A stretch of DNA of 64,000 nucleotides, from the NCBI GenBank assembly GCA_009809945.1, contig WTPW01000060.1:754520-818519 (forward strand). Direction: 5' to 3'. Numbering within the stretch: the first letter of the stretch is position 1; each line of letters starts with the position of its first letter. This stretch comes from Gigaspora margarita (taxonomy: Eukaryota > Glomeromycota > Glomeromycetes > Diversisporales > Gigasporaceae). The notes beneath the pieces were generated by a model. The model worked only from the letters and a program-made list of their open reading frames with translations, did no database searches and was not told where the DNA came from. Shown piece by piece: positions 46,269 to 56,390 of this stretch. Both the position numbers and the translations under genes were made by a program.

Positions 46269-46942
46269 TAGAGTTAGTAAATGAATTCAGATTTATATTT
46301 ATATTTGAATTAATCTGGTTTTTAAACAATTCTGGATTCAATTTTTTGAACCAACTATATTGGGTATAATACAATCCGAATATAATATGTAAGGGCTGTG
46401 TCATTAATCACCTGATTATTTTTTATCAGAGGCTTACCCCCCCTCCCTCTTCTTTATTATATATATAGTCAGGTTCTTATATATAATTTCAACTTTTTTT
46501 ACCCCCTCCCCCCCTAAAAAAATCACCTGATTTTTGTCACTCCCCTAACTGTATATAATATACAATCCGGATACAACATATAATCTGAATACAACATATA
46601 ATCTGAATATAATATGTAATCCAGATATGTGATTGCTAAAAAAAACCTGCTATTAGGTTTTGATTATATTTTGTATCAGGCACAATCCCTAATAAATTAG
46701 ATAGATTGTTTTTGGTACAAAATATAGCAATAAACAAAGCTATATAAATTGCTATTTAACCTTATATAGATTTATATTCAGATATAGATTTATATCCGGA
46801 CATAGATTTATATTCAGATGTAGATTTATATCCAGATTAATCTAAATATATTTATATCTGAATTGAACTAAAATTAATCTGGATTTTTTTTTTTAATTCT
46901 AGTTATATCTGAATTGAAAAGTTTATCTTGGTTCTAACTCTA
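46269..46942. mobile_element. hAT-type element with ATATCCGGATATAGATTT motif, split by a MITE
   Basis: TAGAGTTAGTAAATGAATTC and, inverted, TAGAGTTAGAACCAAG. Flanks TATCTGAC (46261-46268) and TATCTAAC (46943-46950), 7 of 8. Interior shows many GATTTATATCCGGACATA variants. A Harbinger-like MITE interrupts it at 46393-46545. Confidence 0.85.
46393..46545. mobile_element. Harbinger-like MITE (153 bp)
   Basis: GGGCTGTGTCATTAATCACC at the left and CACCTGATTTTTGTCACTCC at the right, TAA on each side (46390-46392, 46546-46548). G/C-richer interior blocks ACCCCCCCTCCCTC. Confidence 0.85.
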
Positions 46943-47179
46943 TATCTAACTTTAGTAATTTTTTAGAGTTAATTTGTAATGCCTTAAATTTTTAGTCTAT
47001 AAAGAGTATTACAGATATTAATTATTTATATGTTTTTGTAACTAATAAAACCTCCACATTGGGATATGATATAATTATAAAGTTTATGTATTTCTACATA
47101 TAATAATTATATTTAAATCTTAAAATAAAAATATTTTAAGTTTAATATAGTCAATTTAAGTGCTTGAAAGCTCTTTTTA

Positions 47180-47285
47180 ATTTTACATATATAGAGATGA
47201 ATCAGTATAAAAGGGACAAATTTATCTAATAAATTTGTCCCTTTTTTACTAACTTTCTTATATGTAGAATTAAAAAAAAACATTA
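47180..47285. repeat. Hairpin with ~45-bp arms
   Basis: TACATATATAGAG-TGAATCAGTATAAAAGGGAC is mirrored around AAATTTATCTAATAAATTT. Like 27128-27215 in its centre but unrelated in the outer arms. Confidence 0.65.
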
Positions 47286-47345
47286 AATATTAAAATTGAT
47301 TATTTGATACTAATATATTTTTATTTAAAATTTAGTTAATTACTG

Positions 47346-47523
47346 ATAGAAAATTTCTTAAATTACACCTGGTGTATATACACCTGGTGATGTAAACACG
47401 TTAATAGTAATAAAAGTGTCACAGCAGTAACACAATTCTATATAGAAAATTTCACCTAGTATATATACACCTAGTGATGTAAACACGTTAATAGTAATAA
47501 AAGTGTCACAGCGGTGACATATT
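47346..47523. repeat. Tandem duplication of the MULE left end
   Basis: Two ~90-bp units sharing ATAGAAAATTTC, ACACCT(G/A)GTGATGTAAAC and ACGTTAATAGTAATAAAAGT. The terminal inverted repeat of the MULE is part of each unit, so the element has two left ends. Confidence 0.8.
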
Positions 47524-47853
47524 AAATGATCAACTCTTTTTCGTTATAAAGGTGAATGTTGTTATTAAATTCAATAAGTAAGAATCAACTGCTTAGATAT
47601 ATTTCATGTTCGCTTCTCTGAAATGCTATATTAATATCATATGAACACACAAGCCAAAACTAGTCATCGATATTGTATGAACGCACAAGCCAAAACTAGG
47701 CATCGTAATATATTACGTCTTTTTCAATTTCAATATAGAATGGATCAATACATACAATAGTTCTTTTTTGTCACAGGCATATATTTGTTTGTTTTTTTTT
47801 TCTTGCTAACTATTGTAACTTCAATAAACTTTTTGTTTGTTATTGTTATCGTT

Positions 47854-50800
47854 ATGTCAAACAACTTTAAAATTATCTGAAAGATGATTTTGGCAATGAT
47901 CATCTTTTCACTAACACTGGTTCTTACAACACTTTTGACCTTTCTACTGATTCTGATCAATACAATACCTTTAACGTTTCTACTGACTCTGGTCCTTACA
48001 ATACTTTTAACCTTTCTATTGATGCTGGTACTTACAATGATCTTACTACTGACGCTGGTCCTTCGTACAATTCTTTATTGGACGATGACAACCTGGAAGA
48101 TAACTTTGGTAATGATTTTCTTTCCATTGACGATGTTGCTACAAGGGACGATTTCAGAAATAAGTATATTTCTAGTGAGATTAGTCTTGATAGTAAACCT
48201 GTTAGTACAGATTCTGAAGATTATGAAGATTTTCAGGATCAAAACAATATGTCAGAATTAAGGGTTGGGCTTACCTTTACAACTTGGAAAAAATTCAAAG
48301 CTTGGATGGATAATTTTGCTAAAAACAAAGAGTTCGGTTATAAAATCAGATCTAGTCGATCGGAAGAAGAAATATTAAGTCAAGCTACTTACGAATATTC
48401 AAGATCAGGTATACACAATCCACAAGTAACCTCTGATCCAACAAAGCAAAGAAATACACCTTCACAGCGAAGTGAATGTCCTTGGCGACTTAATGTTACT
48501 TGTTCCAAGACGAAGAATATTTTAACAATTAATTCATATGATAATCGTTATAACCATGAACTTACCGCAACTATCCATGAAATAGTACTACGTTTTAGGA
48601 GATTAACACCAGAAATGTTATCAGATATAGAAAAATATGTAATACAAGGTCAGATGGATTCTGGGTCTATTTACCCATTACTAAAACACGATTATCCTAG
48701 TTGTTCAATTTATAAAAAAGATCTTTATAATGCGGTGTACCAATTTAGAGCTAAAAATAATTCTGGTGATTCAGATGCATCCCAGATACTTCAAAAATTA
48801 TTAAATTTTAAAGAATCTGATCCTTTATGGGTGGTCAAACCATATTTAGAACCTTCATCTCGAAGATTGAGTAGATTGCTATAGATGTCGCCACTGCAAT
48901 GATCATTATACGAAAATTTTCATGATGTTGTTATCTTAGATACCACCTCAAATACCAATCGATTTAAAATGCTGCTATGTGTTATTATTATAATTGATAA
49001 CCACTTTAAGGGTAGAGGGTATATAGATCATTTCTATTAATAAACAAGTGACAAAAAATATTTTTACTGCGAATTTACAAGTTGCTACATATAAAAGTTA
49101 ATTTTTTACTAAATAAATTGTTATTTATGTACTAAGTAAAATTGTTCGTAATAAAAAATTACGCATATTCTAAAAATTTTATTAATTTTGAATGAAATTT
49201 GATAAAGTTTTTATAGTAAAAACTTTTGCGGGGGTGTGGTCTATTCTGCGGGGGTGATCACAAATTGGCCAATCAAATCACATGTAAACAATAAGTAAAA
49301 TAGAATCGCGAAGATAAAAACTGCCATATCTTATGTTCTACTGGGCCAATTTTAATGATTAGACCACCGTTAGAATCAAAAAAACCTCCTCTACAATTTT
49401 ATTTAAAAATTTAATATGATTACTTAATAAAAATTTTCTTTATTATTAAATATAAAATTTTTAGTAACTAGTTTATTAATAGAAATGATCTACATACTCT
49501 TTACCCTTAAGTCTAGAATCGTTGGATCTGCTATTATAGATGACGAAACGCTTGATACTTTTTGATGGGTTTTTACTACAATATTGGAAGAAACAAATGT
49601 TATACCCAAAGTCATATTCACTGATTCTGACCCATCTATGATTAGCACAATTAAAGAAATCTATCCTGACACAAGCTACTTGTTATATATTTTCCATATC
49701 GATCTTAATCTTCGTAAGAAGCTTATGAGTAAGTTGGGTTCTCATTTTAGAGAATTTAGACAAAAATTTTATTTATGTCAAAATTCTTTATGTGATGAAC
49801 TATTTGAAGCCCAGTGGCTTCATTTGCTTGGTCAATATCCTATTTCATCTAAATATATGTCAGAAACACTTTATTCTAATAAAGAATCATAGGGAGTACC
49901 TTGGATTTGTAGCCAATTTATGGCTGGTGTTCAAAGCATGCAAAGAGTAGAGTCAATGAATAAGCAAATACATGATAAAGTTGATCGAGCTACCTCTTTG
50001 TATGATCTTTTAAATAGCATTAATGACTATGTTAAGAGTAGTGAAATTTTTGAAAGATTTGAGATCGAATGAAATGCTTTACCAACAGTTGGACTACCAA
50101 CGTTAAATAATATATTTTTCAAACAAGTTGATGATATACTTAAGCAATTTTTGACTCCTATTATATTGGGAAAGCAACAAATGCAGATGAACCAGTCAGT
50201 ATGTTATGATATTAATCGTATCAAAGAATGGCAGCAATTAATAAAGAGAGGTTTTTTTTCTTTTAAAAAAAAAGCCTAATTTACAGTAGTTCTGTATTAA
50301 CATAATATATGTTATTTGTAGACAGATGATGATAATGAAGAAGTCAATATTAGACTTTGAGAGTGTGAGCAAGACATCCAACAAGTTCTTTTCAAATCAT
50401 TAGTTAGAAATCTCGCTCAAGAATTAGTATTAGAAGTGTGGAATGTTCGGGCTACTGGAGCAACAGGCATTGATCACTATATAGTATTGATAAATGACAG
50501 TACACACTTGTGTACCTGCTTTTTATTATTAAATAAAGGTTTAATATGTAGGCATTTTTTTCATATTGCAACGTATTCGCAAGTGGCTACATTCCACATT
50601 ACACTTATTCCATCACGTTGGTACTTGGAACCTAATAACATGAATCAAGAAATGCTTTTACAGCAAATGCCGGCTATTAAAATGTGTACTGCAATCAGAT
50701 CAGAGAAGAATTATCTACAGTCCAACATTCAAATATTACATTTGAGCATTTGTTTTCTCTTCATACTATATCGCATAATTCTCATTCAACAAGGCATAGT

Positions 50801-51177
50801 AACAAAACAATATATGCGAAATTAATGGGACTATCGAAGAAAGCTATTGATTCGGCTATTAATACTAATATAACACGTGAATTATTGGATAGTCTCAAGT
50901 CGTTTTTTTATGATACAAAGAATAAAATTGATGAGAATCAACCAGTAAATAATAATCACGATGTAGAAAACCCTACTATCACTAAGCATAGGGGCTGATC
51001 ACCAAAAAGATTGAAGTCCGATGTTGAATATACAGTTTCTAAAAATAAACAGGTACTAAAGACAAATAATGAAATTTTGAATATAAAAGAGAATGGTGAT
51101 AATACGAAAGGTCATAAATGCAGAAGGTGCAAGAAATACGGGCACTATTCTAAAACTTGTCAGGCATCAATTTAGTG
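47854..51177 (+). pseudogene. FAR1-like MULE transposase with SWIM finger and zinc knuckle, broken
   Basis: N-terminus: MSNNFKII, then (after a frame change) an acidic region with four or five YNTFxxSTDSG-like repeats (47920-48075). FAR1-type DNA-binding region: FTTWKKFKAWMDNFAKNKEF ... SECPWRLN ... YNHELT (48260-48560). MULE core: FHDVVILDTTSNTNRFKMLL (first Asp), IFTDSDPSMI (second Asp), IFHIDLNLRKKL. SWIM finger: CTC-x9-CRH with IPSRWYLE after it (50505-50620). C-terminal CCHC knuckle: CRRCKKYGHYSKTC (51122-51163). Stops: TAG 48882, TGA 48900, TGA 49563, TAG 49890, TGA 50070. A likely intron lies near 50250-50321 (acceptor TTATTTGTAG). A 497-bp TTAA element interrupts it at 49010. Its role was cut-and-paste transposition of the MULE. 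Confidence 0.85.
49010..49506. mobile_element. TTAA-flanked TIR element inside the MULE gene
   Basis: GGGTAGAGGGTATATAGATC and its inverse GATCTACATACTCTTTACCC, with TTAA at 49006-49009 and 49507-49510. Removing it and one TTAA joins DNHFK to SRIVGSAIIDDET in frame, exactly as the MULE family requires. TTAA points to a piggyBac-like target choice. Interior includes a half-copy of the palindromic module (GTTGCTACATATAAAAGTTA). Confidence 0.9.
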
Positions 51178-51433
51178 TTTTAATATTAGGATATTTTGTT
51201 TCGATGGTTGTATTAAACTGTTGATTCTTATTTGATATAATAAGATATATAAGTAAAGCAAATTGATGTATTTTGTATTTTGAATAAGTCATGTTTTTAT
51301 TGCCATTCAAGGTCATTTGATATTGTAATGATTTTAAAGTTAGAGCATTCTAAGGATGATTATTTCTTGAATCTTTTTTTCAAGAATTTTATAACTTGTG
51401 AAGAAAATTCTTGAAAATATACTGATTCAGTTA

Positions 51434-51435
<2 letters not shown>

Positions 51436-51487
<52 letters not shown>
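51436..51487. repeat. 52-nt poly-T run
   Basis: Longest homopolymer in the window, 260 bases after the MULE stop. No retroposon body or duplication identified next to it. Confidence 0.9.
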
Positions 51488-51489
<2 letters not shown>

Positions 51490-52035
51490 CAAATACTAAT
51501 TCATTTATAATTATATGTACATTGAGTTATCCAGGTTACTTGATCACAGCATTATTTTAAAGGTCTCAAACATAATTCAATTACTTAAGAATTTGCTGTA
51601 TACTACATACTGTATATCGATTGGGTCCCTAAATAGAGCATGTATATGTAGATAAACAGTATGTATAAATGTGCTTATGTGCCTAAAGTAAGCATTTTTT
51701 ATTATACTGTATTAATACGTCAGTTATCAACGGTCTTGCCTTCTTTATTTTTATTAGGCTATTGTGTATTTGTTGTTTTGCACATTTTGCATGTCTGTTC
51801 CATATATATGGCAATATAGCCATTTATGTACATACGTACATATAACCTGTCATCGCATATCGATATCAACTTAAACACAGTTTTGATTTATTTATAATAC
51901 AATAGCTTATATTTATATGTATGCGTTTTATTATACGTATTGTAAAGCAATGCACTAATAAATTCATAGTTAAGTTATATGCGACGCATGTGATAATGTC
52001 ACCTGTAGATCATCTTTGTATCGATAAAGTTTAGT

Positions 52036-52140
52036 TTTTGTTAGTTTAGGGTTAGGGTGAGCATTTAGATTAGGGTTAGGGTTTGGGGTATATAGTAAAA
52101 TCGCTTAAAGGACTCAACGAAAACTTTTTGTTAGAGCACA
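52036..52140 (+). repeat. Telomere-like-motif repeat, copy B
   Basis: TTTAGGGTTAGGGTGAGCAT, ATTAGGGTTAGGGTTTGGGG, then TATAGTAAAATCGC and ACTTTTTGTTAGAGC. Same order as 11388-11475. Only two to three TTAGGG units at a time, so not a telomere. Confidence 0.6.
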
Positions 52141-52840
52141 GAAGATTTTGAATTTCTGATCGTGTTATATTACACAAGCTCCTAAAACTAATTGGTTCAG
52201 TGATACATAAGTCGTTGTTACTTATGTGACAAAACTTTACTCTAAAATTAATATATTTAATTGTCTAATTAGTAATTGTTATTAAATAACAATATATATA
52301 TTATTTATTATATAATTTATATTATCATGTGATAGGTGTATATGCACCTGGTGTACAAATAGAAATCATCTTACTGATATTTGGAATGTAATAGAATAAA
52401 ATTTTTTAAAAAACTTAAATTGTATATATTTTAACAACAATATGATCAATTTTAATATATAAGAACTTTTTTGAATTCTATATGCATGTAGAATTCAAAA
52501 AAAGCCTTTAAACATTAAAATTAATCATATCATTGTCAAAATATTTTTGTTTAAATTTTGTCAGAATCAAATAATTATTTAATTTTTTTTAAATTTTTAG
52601 CCACAATATTTTGAAATTAACTAGTTTATATTAATATTTGAGGCCTCTTTTGAATTATATAAGACTTTAGAAGTTAAAGGAGCTCTTAAATATTAAGATT
52701 AATAGCACCTTATAGAAATTTATATTAATTTAAAAAAAAAACAATGTAGACTATGATATATGTTTGTAATATGTATACCAATTTTATGATTGATGCCCAA
52801 TATGGACGTTTTATTATTTACAGAAAGTATGGATGATTAG

Positions 52841-53397
52841 TTTTTTTTTTTTTAGGATTTTACAACCGAGACCATTCGGCCTATCAGTTTATTAATTATT
52901 TGAAATTTTTATAGTACATTTTATAGTACAAAGATCAGCAAATTACATATAAGATAAGACCGACTCAAACTACTTTATCTGTGGCCCGAAGTTGGCTATA
53001 GTAGGACGATAGTCCTTTATAGTCTTATTTTCTAGGTTTTAACCCCGGACTAACCGATCCCACCACGCCGCATACGGCCTAGCCTCTCAGTAAATCCTGC
53101 CAGGAGTTCGTGACTTGATCTTCACTACGACTCGTGACTTCGGTTAAACAAATCGTAGTTCCAAACTAACAAGTTCAAGCCCCGTGAGTTTGGGCACCAA
53201 GTCTAAGCCTCAACGACCAGCATGTTCATCATAGATCCGTCCTGGGTTCCTGGTACCACAGTGTTGCAGTTCCCTATTATGGACAGCTCAGCCTCCTCAT
53301 AGAAAATTAATGTCCGCCATCAACGAGATTCGAACTGGCGACCTTCCGATTTGCGATCTCGGAGCATAACCGCTATGCTATCGAACCCGAGGTCTGC
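52841..53397 (-). mobile_element. tRNA-headed SINE with target duplication
   Basis: Minus strand: a head with GATAGCATAGCGGTTATGC (A-box-like) and CCAGTTCGAATCTCG (B-box-like), then a ~450-base body and an A tail (T run from 52841). Perfect 12-bp duplication ATGGATGATTAG at 52829-52840 and 53398-53409. The two promoter boxes would drive RNA polymerase III. No partner LINE sharing its 3' end was recognised in the window. Confidence 0.88.
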
Positions 53398-53462
53398 ATG
53401 GATGATTAGTTTTTATAATGTTTTTTCACTATAAAAAATTTCAAATTATTTCAAATCCAAAC

Positions 53463-53945
53463 TTTGGGTCTAATAGCATAGTAGTTATGCTCTAAGGTCT
53501 CAATTAGAAAATTACTGGTTTAATTCTTGTTGGTAATGAATATCAATTTTCATTAGAGAACTAAAATACGTGAAAACCAGGAACCCAGAACATCAATAAA
53601 TAGATTAATCAAGTAATTGGTGTAACAAACTCTTTGAGACTTAACTTGCTAGTTAGGATCTACAATTGGATAACCAAAGTTACAAGATATAATGAAGATC
53701 AAATTACAAACTCCTGGTATTGTATTCTATAAATGCACTATAGATTTATAGTTGGGTAGGACAAATAAAAGTTTGAGTTAAAACTTGAAAAAAAAAAACT
53801 ATGATTAGACATTTGTCTAGCTCATAGTCAAACTGGGCTGTAAATAAAGTAGTCTGAGTTGAACTTTTTATAATAACTTGTAGTTAGGCATGTCCTTATA
53901 TCCATGCTATAGTAATTATACAAAAAAAATACAATAAATATTGAA
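53463..53945 (+). mobile_element. Degraded second copy of the same SINE, opposite strand
   Basis: Head GGGTCTAATAGCATAGTAG and TGGTTTAATTCTTGTTGG, then CCAGGAACCCAGAACATC and ATAAAGTAGTCTGAGTTGA, all in the order found in 52841-53397. About 55 bases separate the two heads. Confidence 0.7.
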
Positions 53946-53949
53946 TAAG

Positions 53950-54670
53950 TATAAGATTGTGTTTACATAAATAAAAAATGTAGAAATATTAAAATTTTTT
54001 AAGTGGCAAATTTAACAATAAATGGTTTAATAAGATTTCAATGCAAAACTATGATCTAATGTACTAGACACAACAACTTTTTTTATATAGTGATATATAA
54101 TTATAGACATAAAAATCTAACTATTAACATTGATTTATTAATTTGAAATATCTGATCAAATCTAAAATGCAGTAAATGGTGCAGTTTGTGCAAAAAATTG
54201 CTTACTTTTTTTAAATTTAATCTAAGAGTCAACTATCGGTTATGATCTAAAAAAAAAATATAGTACTTGTGCAAGTTTATTTTATAATTCACAAATATAT
54301 AATACTCTTTTACAACAATATAGATTTAAGAGTTGTAATAATAAATATTAACTGTCTGGGCATCTATAATTTAATAATTTGTATTTGTCCACAGATCTTA
54401 AAGATAATACAAATAATAATATATAGTATTATCTACAAGGTCTCTAATATGTAAATTTTGGAACTCCTACAAAAAATAAAATCTATTTATATAACACGGC
54501 AAAATAGATATTGGATATTTAGCTTATAAACTTTAATATTAAATAATTCTTGAACCAGTGATCCAATTTGGATGATTTTACTACCAAAATGCTCATCTCA
54601 ATTGATTTTTTGAACTCAGATAATAGGGATATAGGGATGGCACATGTAGATCACCTGACATAAGACAAAT
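53950..54670. other. AT-rich spacer
   Basis: No gene or bounded repeat recognised. A block near 54545 (TGATCCAATTTGGATGATTT) resembles arms of the 11.6-kb palindrome. Confidence 0.4.
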
Positions 54671-54682
54671 GATAATCCTGAT

Positions 54683-55090
54683 TAGGGTTCAGAAAAAAAA
54701 GCCCAGTTTATTTTTGAATTTTTGAAGCCTATAAAAACAATATTACACAAATGGTACTTAAGTTGAAATTAGTATATATAATTAGTATAATAAACTCATT
54801 TTTTCCAAATGGGTTGCATTTGTATCTCTCACGTGCCTGCTACCAGTAGCAAGTCTTCAAAGTCAGATGAAATAGGCCGGGCCGGGCTGGGCCTAGGCCC
54901 AATTCACCTGACTTTGAAGGCTTGCTACTGGCAGCAGACTCATGAGAAATACAAATAGAGCCCACTTGTTGAAAGTAAATTATCATACTAATTATATATA
55001 CTAACTTCGGTTTAAGTACCAATTGTATAACATTGATTTCATAGCTTTCAAAAATTCTGAAATAAACTGGGCTTTTTTCTCCAGACCCTA
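54683..55090. mobile_element. Palindromic hAT-type MITE with GGGCCGGGC centre
   Basis: TAGGGTTCAGAAAAAAAAGC and, inverted, TAGGGTCTGGAGAAAAAAGC. Perfect 8-bp duplication ATCCTGAT (54674-54682 region and 55091-55098). Arms of ~190 bp mirror each other (AAGTCTTCAAAGTCAG, TTGCTACTGGCAGCAG). The loop is a very G/C-rich GCCGGGCCGGGCTGGGCC. The minus-strand ORF over it is not a gene. Confidence 0.85.
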
Positions 55091-55099
55091 ATCCTGATC

Positions 55100-55774
55100 A
55101 CGGCACCCAAATTCGACCAATCAAATTGCTTAAACATGACAGACAGACATTAAAACTTTAGTAATATAGATTAGTGAATTTATTGTACATAATATATAAT
55201 ACATCTTACTTTCATTAAAATTTAATAAAAAAATTAGGCATGGTTGCATTTGAACAATAAAAAAAAATCATTTCAAATCCTCTATAAAAAGTTACCTAGG
55301 ATCAAATACTTATAACAGGTACTTTAATAATAATCTATATTAAAAATGTTTAAAGTTTTTTGAAAGATTTTTATATTCTGTTTGCCAAAATAAAACTAAT
55401 ATATATTTAAAAAATTAGGGTTTAATTTTATTTTATATTTAGTTATAAAAAAAATACATACAGTATTTAAATAAAGAAAATCTAAAAAAGTTAGTTTTTG
55501 ATAATAAACAAATATAAAAAAGAAAGGATAATAAAAAAAAAATGCTAGTACTTATATAAAAACCAGCTTTTAATTATATTTAGTTGCTAAAAGAAGAACG
55601 CAAAACCAAAAAGATCATTTTATATTCTACTTGTTAAAATAAAAAAAGCTAATACTGTATATGTCTAAAAATTGGGTTTTAATTCTATTTTATATCTAGT
55701 TATAAAAAAAAAAATTTAAATAAAAGGAAAATCTAAAAAAAAAGTTAATAAATAAACAAGAAAAAAACAAATAA
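55100..55774. other. AT-rich spacer
   Basis: Two diverged copies of an ~150-base unit (AGGGTTTAATTTTATTTTAT near 55430 and GGGTTTTAATTCTATTTTAT near 55675). No gene. Confidence 0.45.
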
Positions 55775-55777
55775 TAA

Positions 55778-56375
55778 GGGAAGTGCAGTAAATTACATGA
55801 TTAGGGTTTACATAGGTCCTGACCCCCCCTGTGATAGGACTGTTGACCAATCAAATTTCATAAAACTCAAAAACGGCTTTGACCTGAAAATCAGCTACGC
55901 CACAATCGACAAAAGTCGCTACATAGTAAAGTCTAAATTTTACTAAGCAAATCGATTAAAGTCGCTTAAGTAAACTTATTCAGAAGGTCAAAATACACTT
56001 ACCATAAAATTTTCATAAGTATTAGAGAATTTTTTATTAATTGACTTTTGATTTTTACGTTCGACGGAAAAATTAAAATTTTTTAAAAAAATATATTCGA
56101 CGAACGTAAAAATTAAAAGTTAAATAATAAAAATTTCTTCAATTTTAATAAAAAATTTCAGAATATGTGTATTTTGGTCTTCCAAACAAGTTTACTTAAT
56201 CGATAATTATCGATTGACATAGTAGAATTTAGACTTTACTATGTAGCAACTATCTGCGATTAACTAATAATCGATTTTGCTTCAATATTATTGGCTGTTT
56301 ATACATATATATATAGGACGTGATAGATGGCCGACCCCCCCCCCCTAGATAATTACGTGATTTACTGCACTTCCC
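55778..56375. mobile_element. Harbinger-like element carrying the palindromic module
   Basis: GGGAAGTGCAGTAAATTACA and TGATTTACTGCACTTCCC, TAA on both sides (55775-55777, 56376-56378). At 55900-56265 is the palindromic module: CGCTACATAGTAAAGTCTAA, GCTTAAGTAAACTTATTC, TTTTACGTTCGACGGAAA and the mirrored arm. Confidence 0.85.
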
Positions 56376-56390
56376 TAAAAAAAACTAGTA

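Larger units (their letters stand above)
47364..52355 (+). mobile_element. MULE (Mutator-like) transposon, ~5 kb
   Basis: Bounded by TACACCTGGTGTATATACAC and, inverted, TACACCAGGTGCATATACAC. It carries one degraded FAR1/MULE-type transposase gene. No clear 9-bp duplication could be found next to the ends, so the boundaries rest on the inverted repeats and on the gene between them. Confidence 0.65.

Noticed and set aside
47884-48261. Hydrophobic 125-residue ORF resembling a multi-span membrane protein
   Set aside because: It is the wrong frame of the YNTF-type peptide repeats of the MULE transposase; Thr/Leu/Ile periodicity comes from that repeat.
52036-52100. Telomere or chromosome end
   Set aside because: Only a few TTAGGG units, embedded in a repeat seen at two other internal loci and followed by ordinary sequence.
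54840-55022. Minus-strand ORF with GLGPARPGLF
   Set aside because: Lies over the G/C-rich loop of a palindromic hAT MITE.
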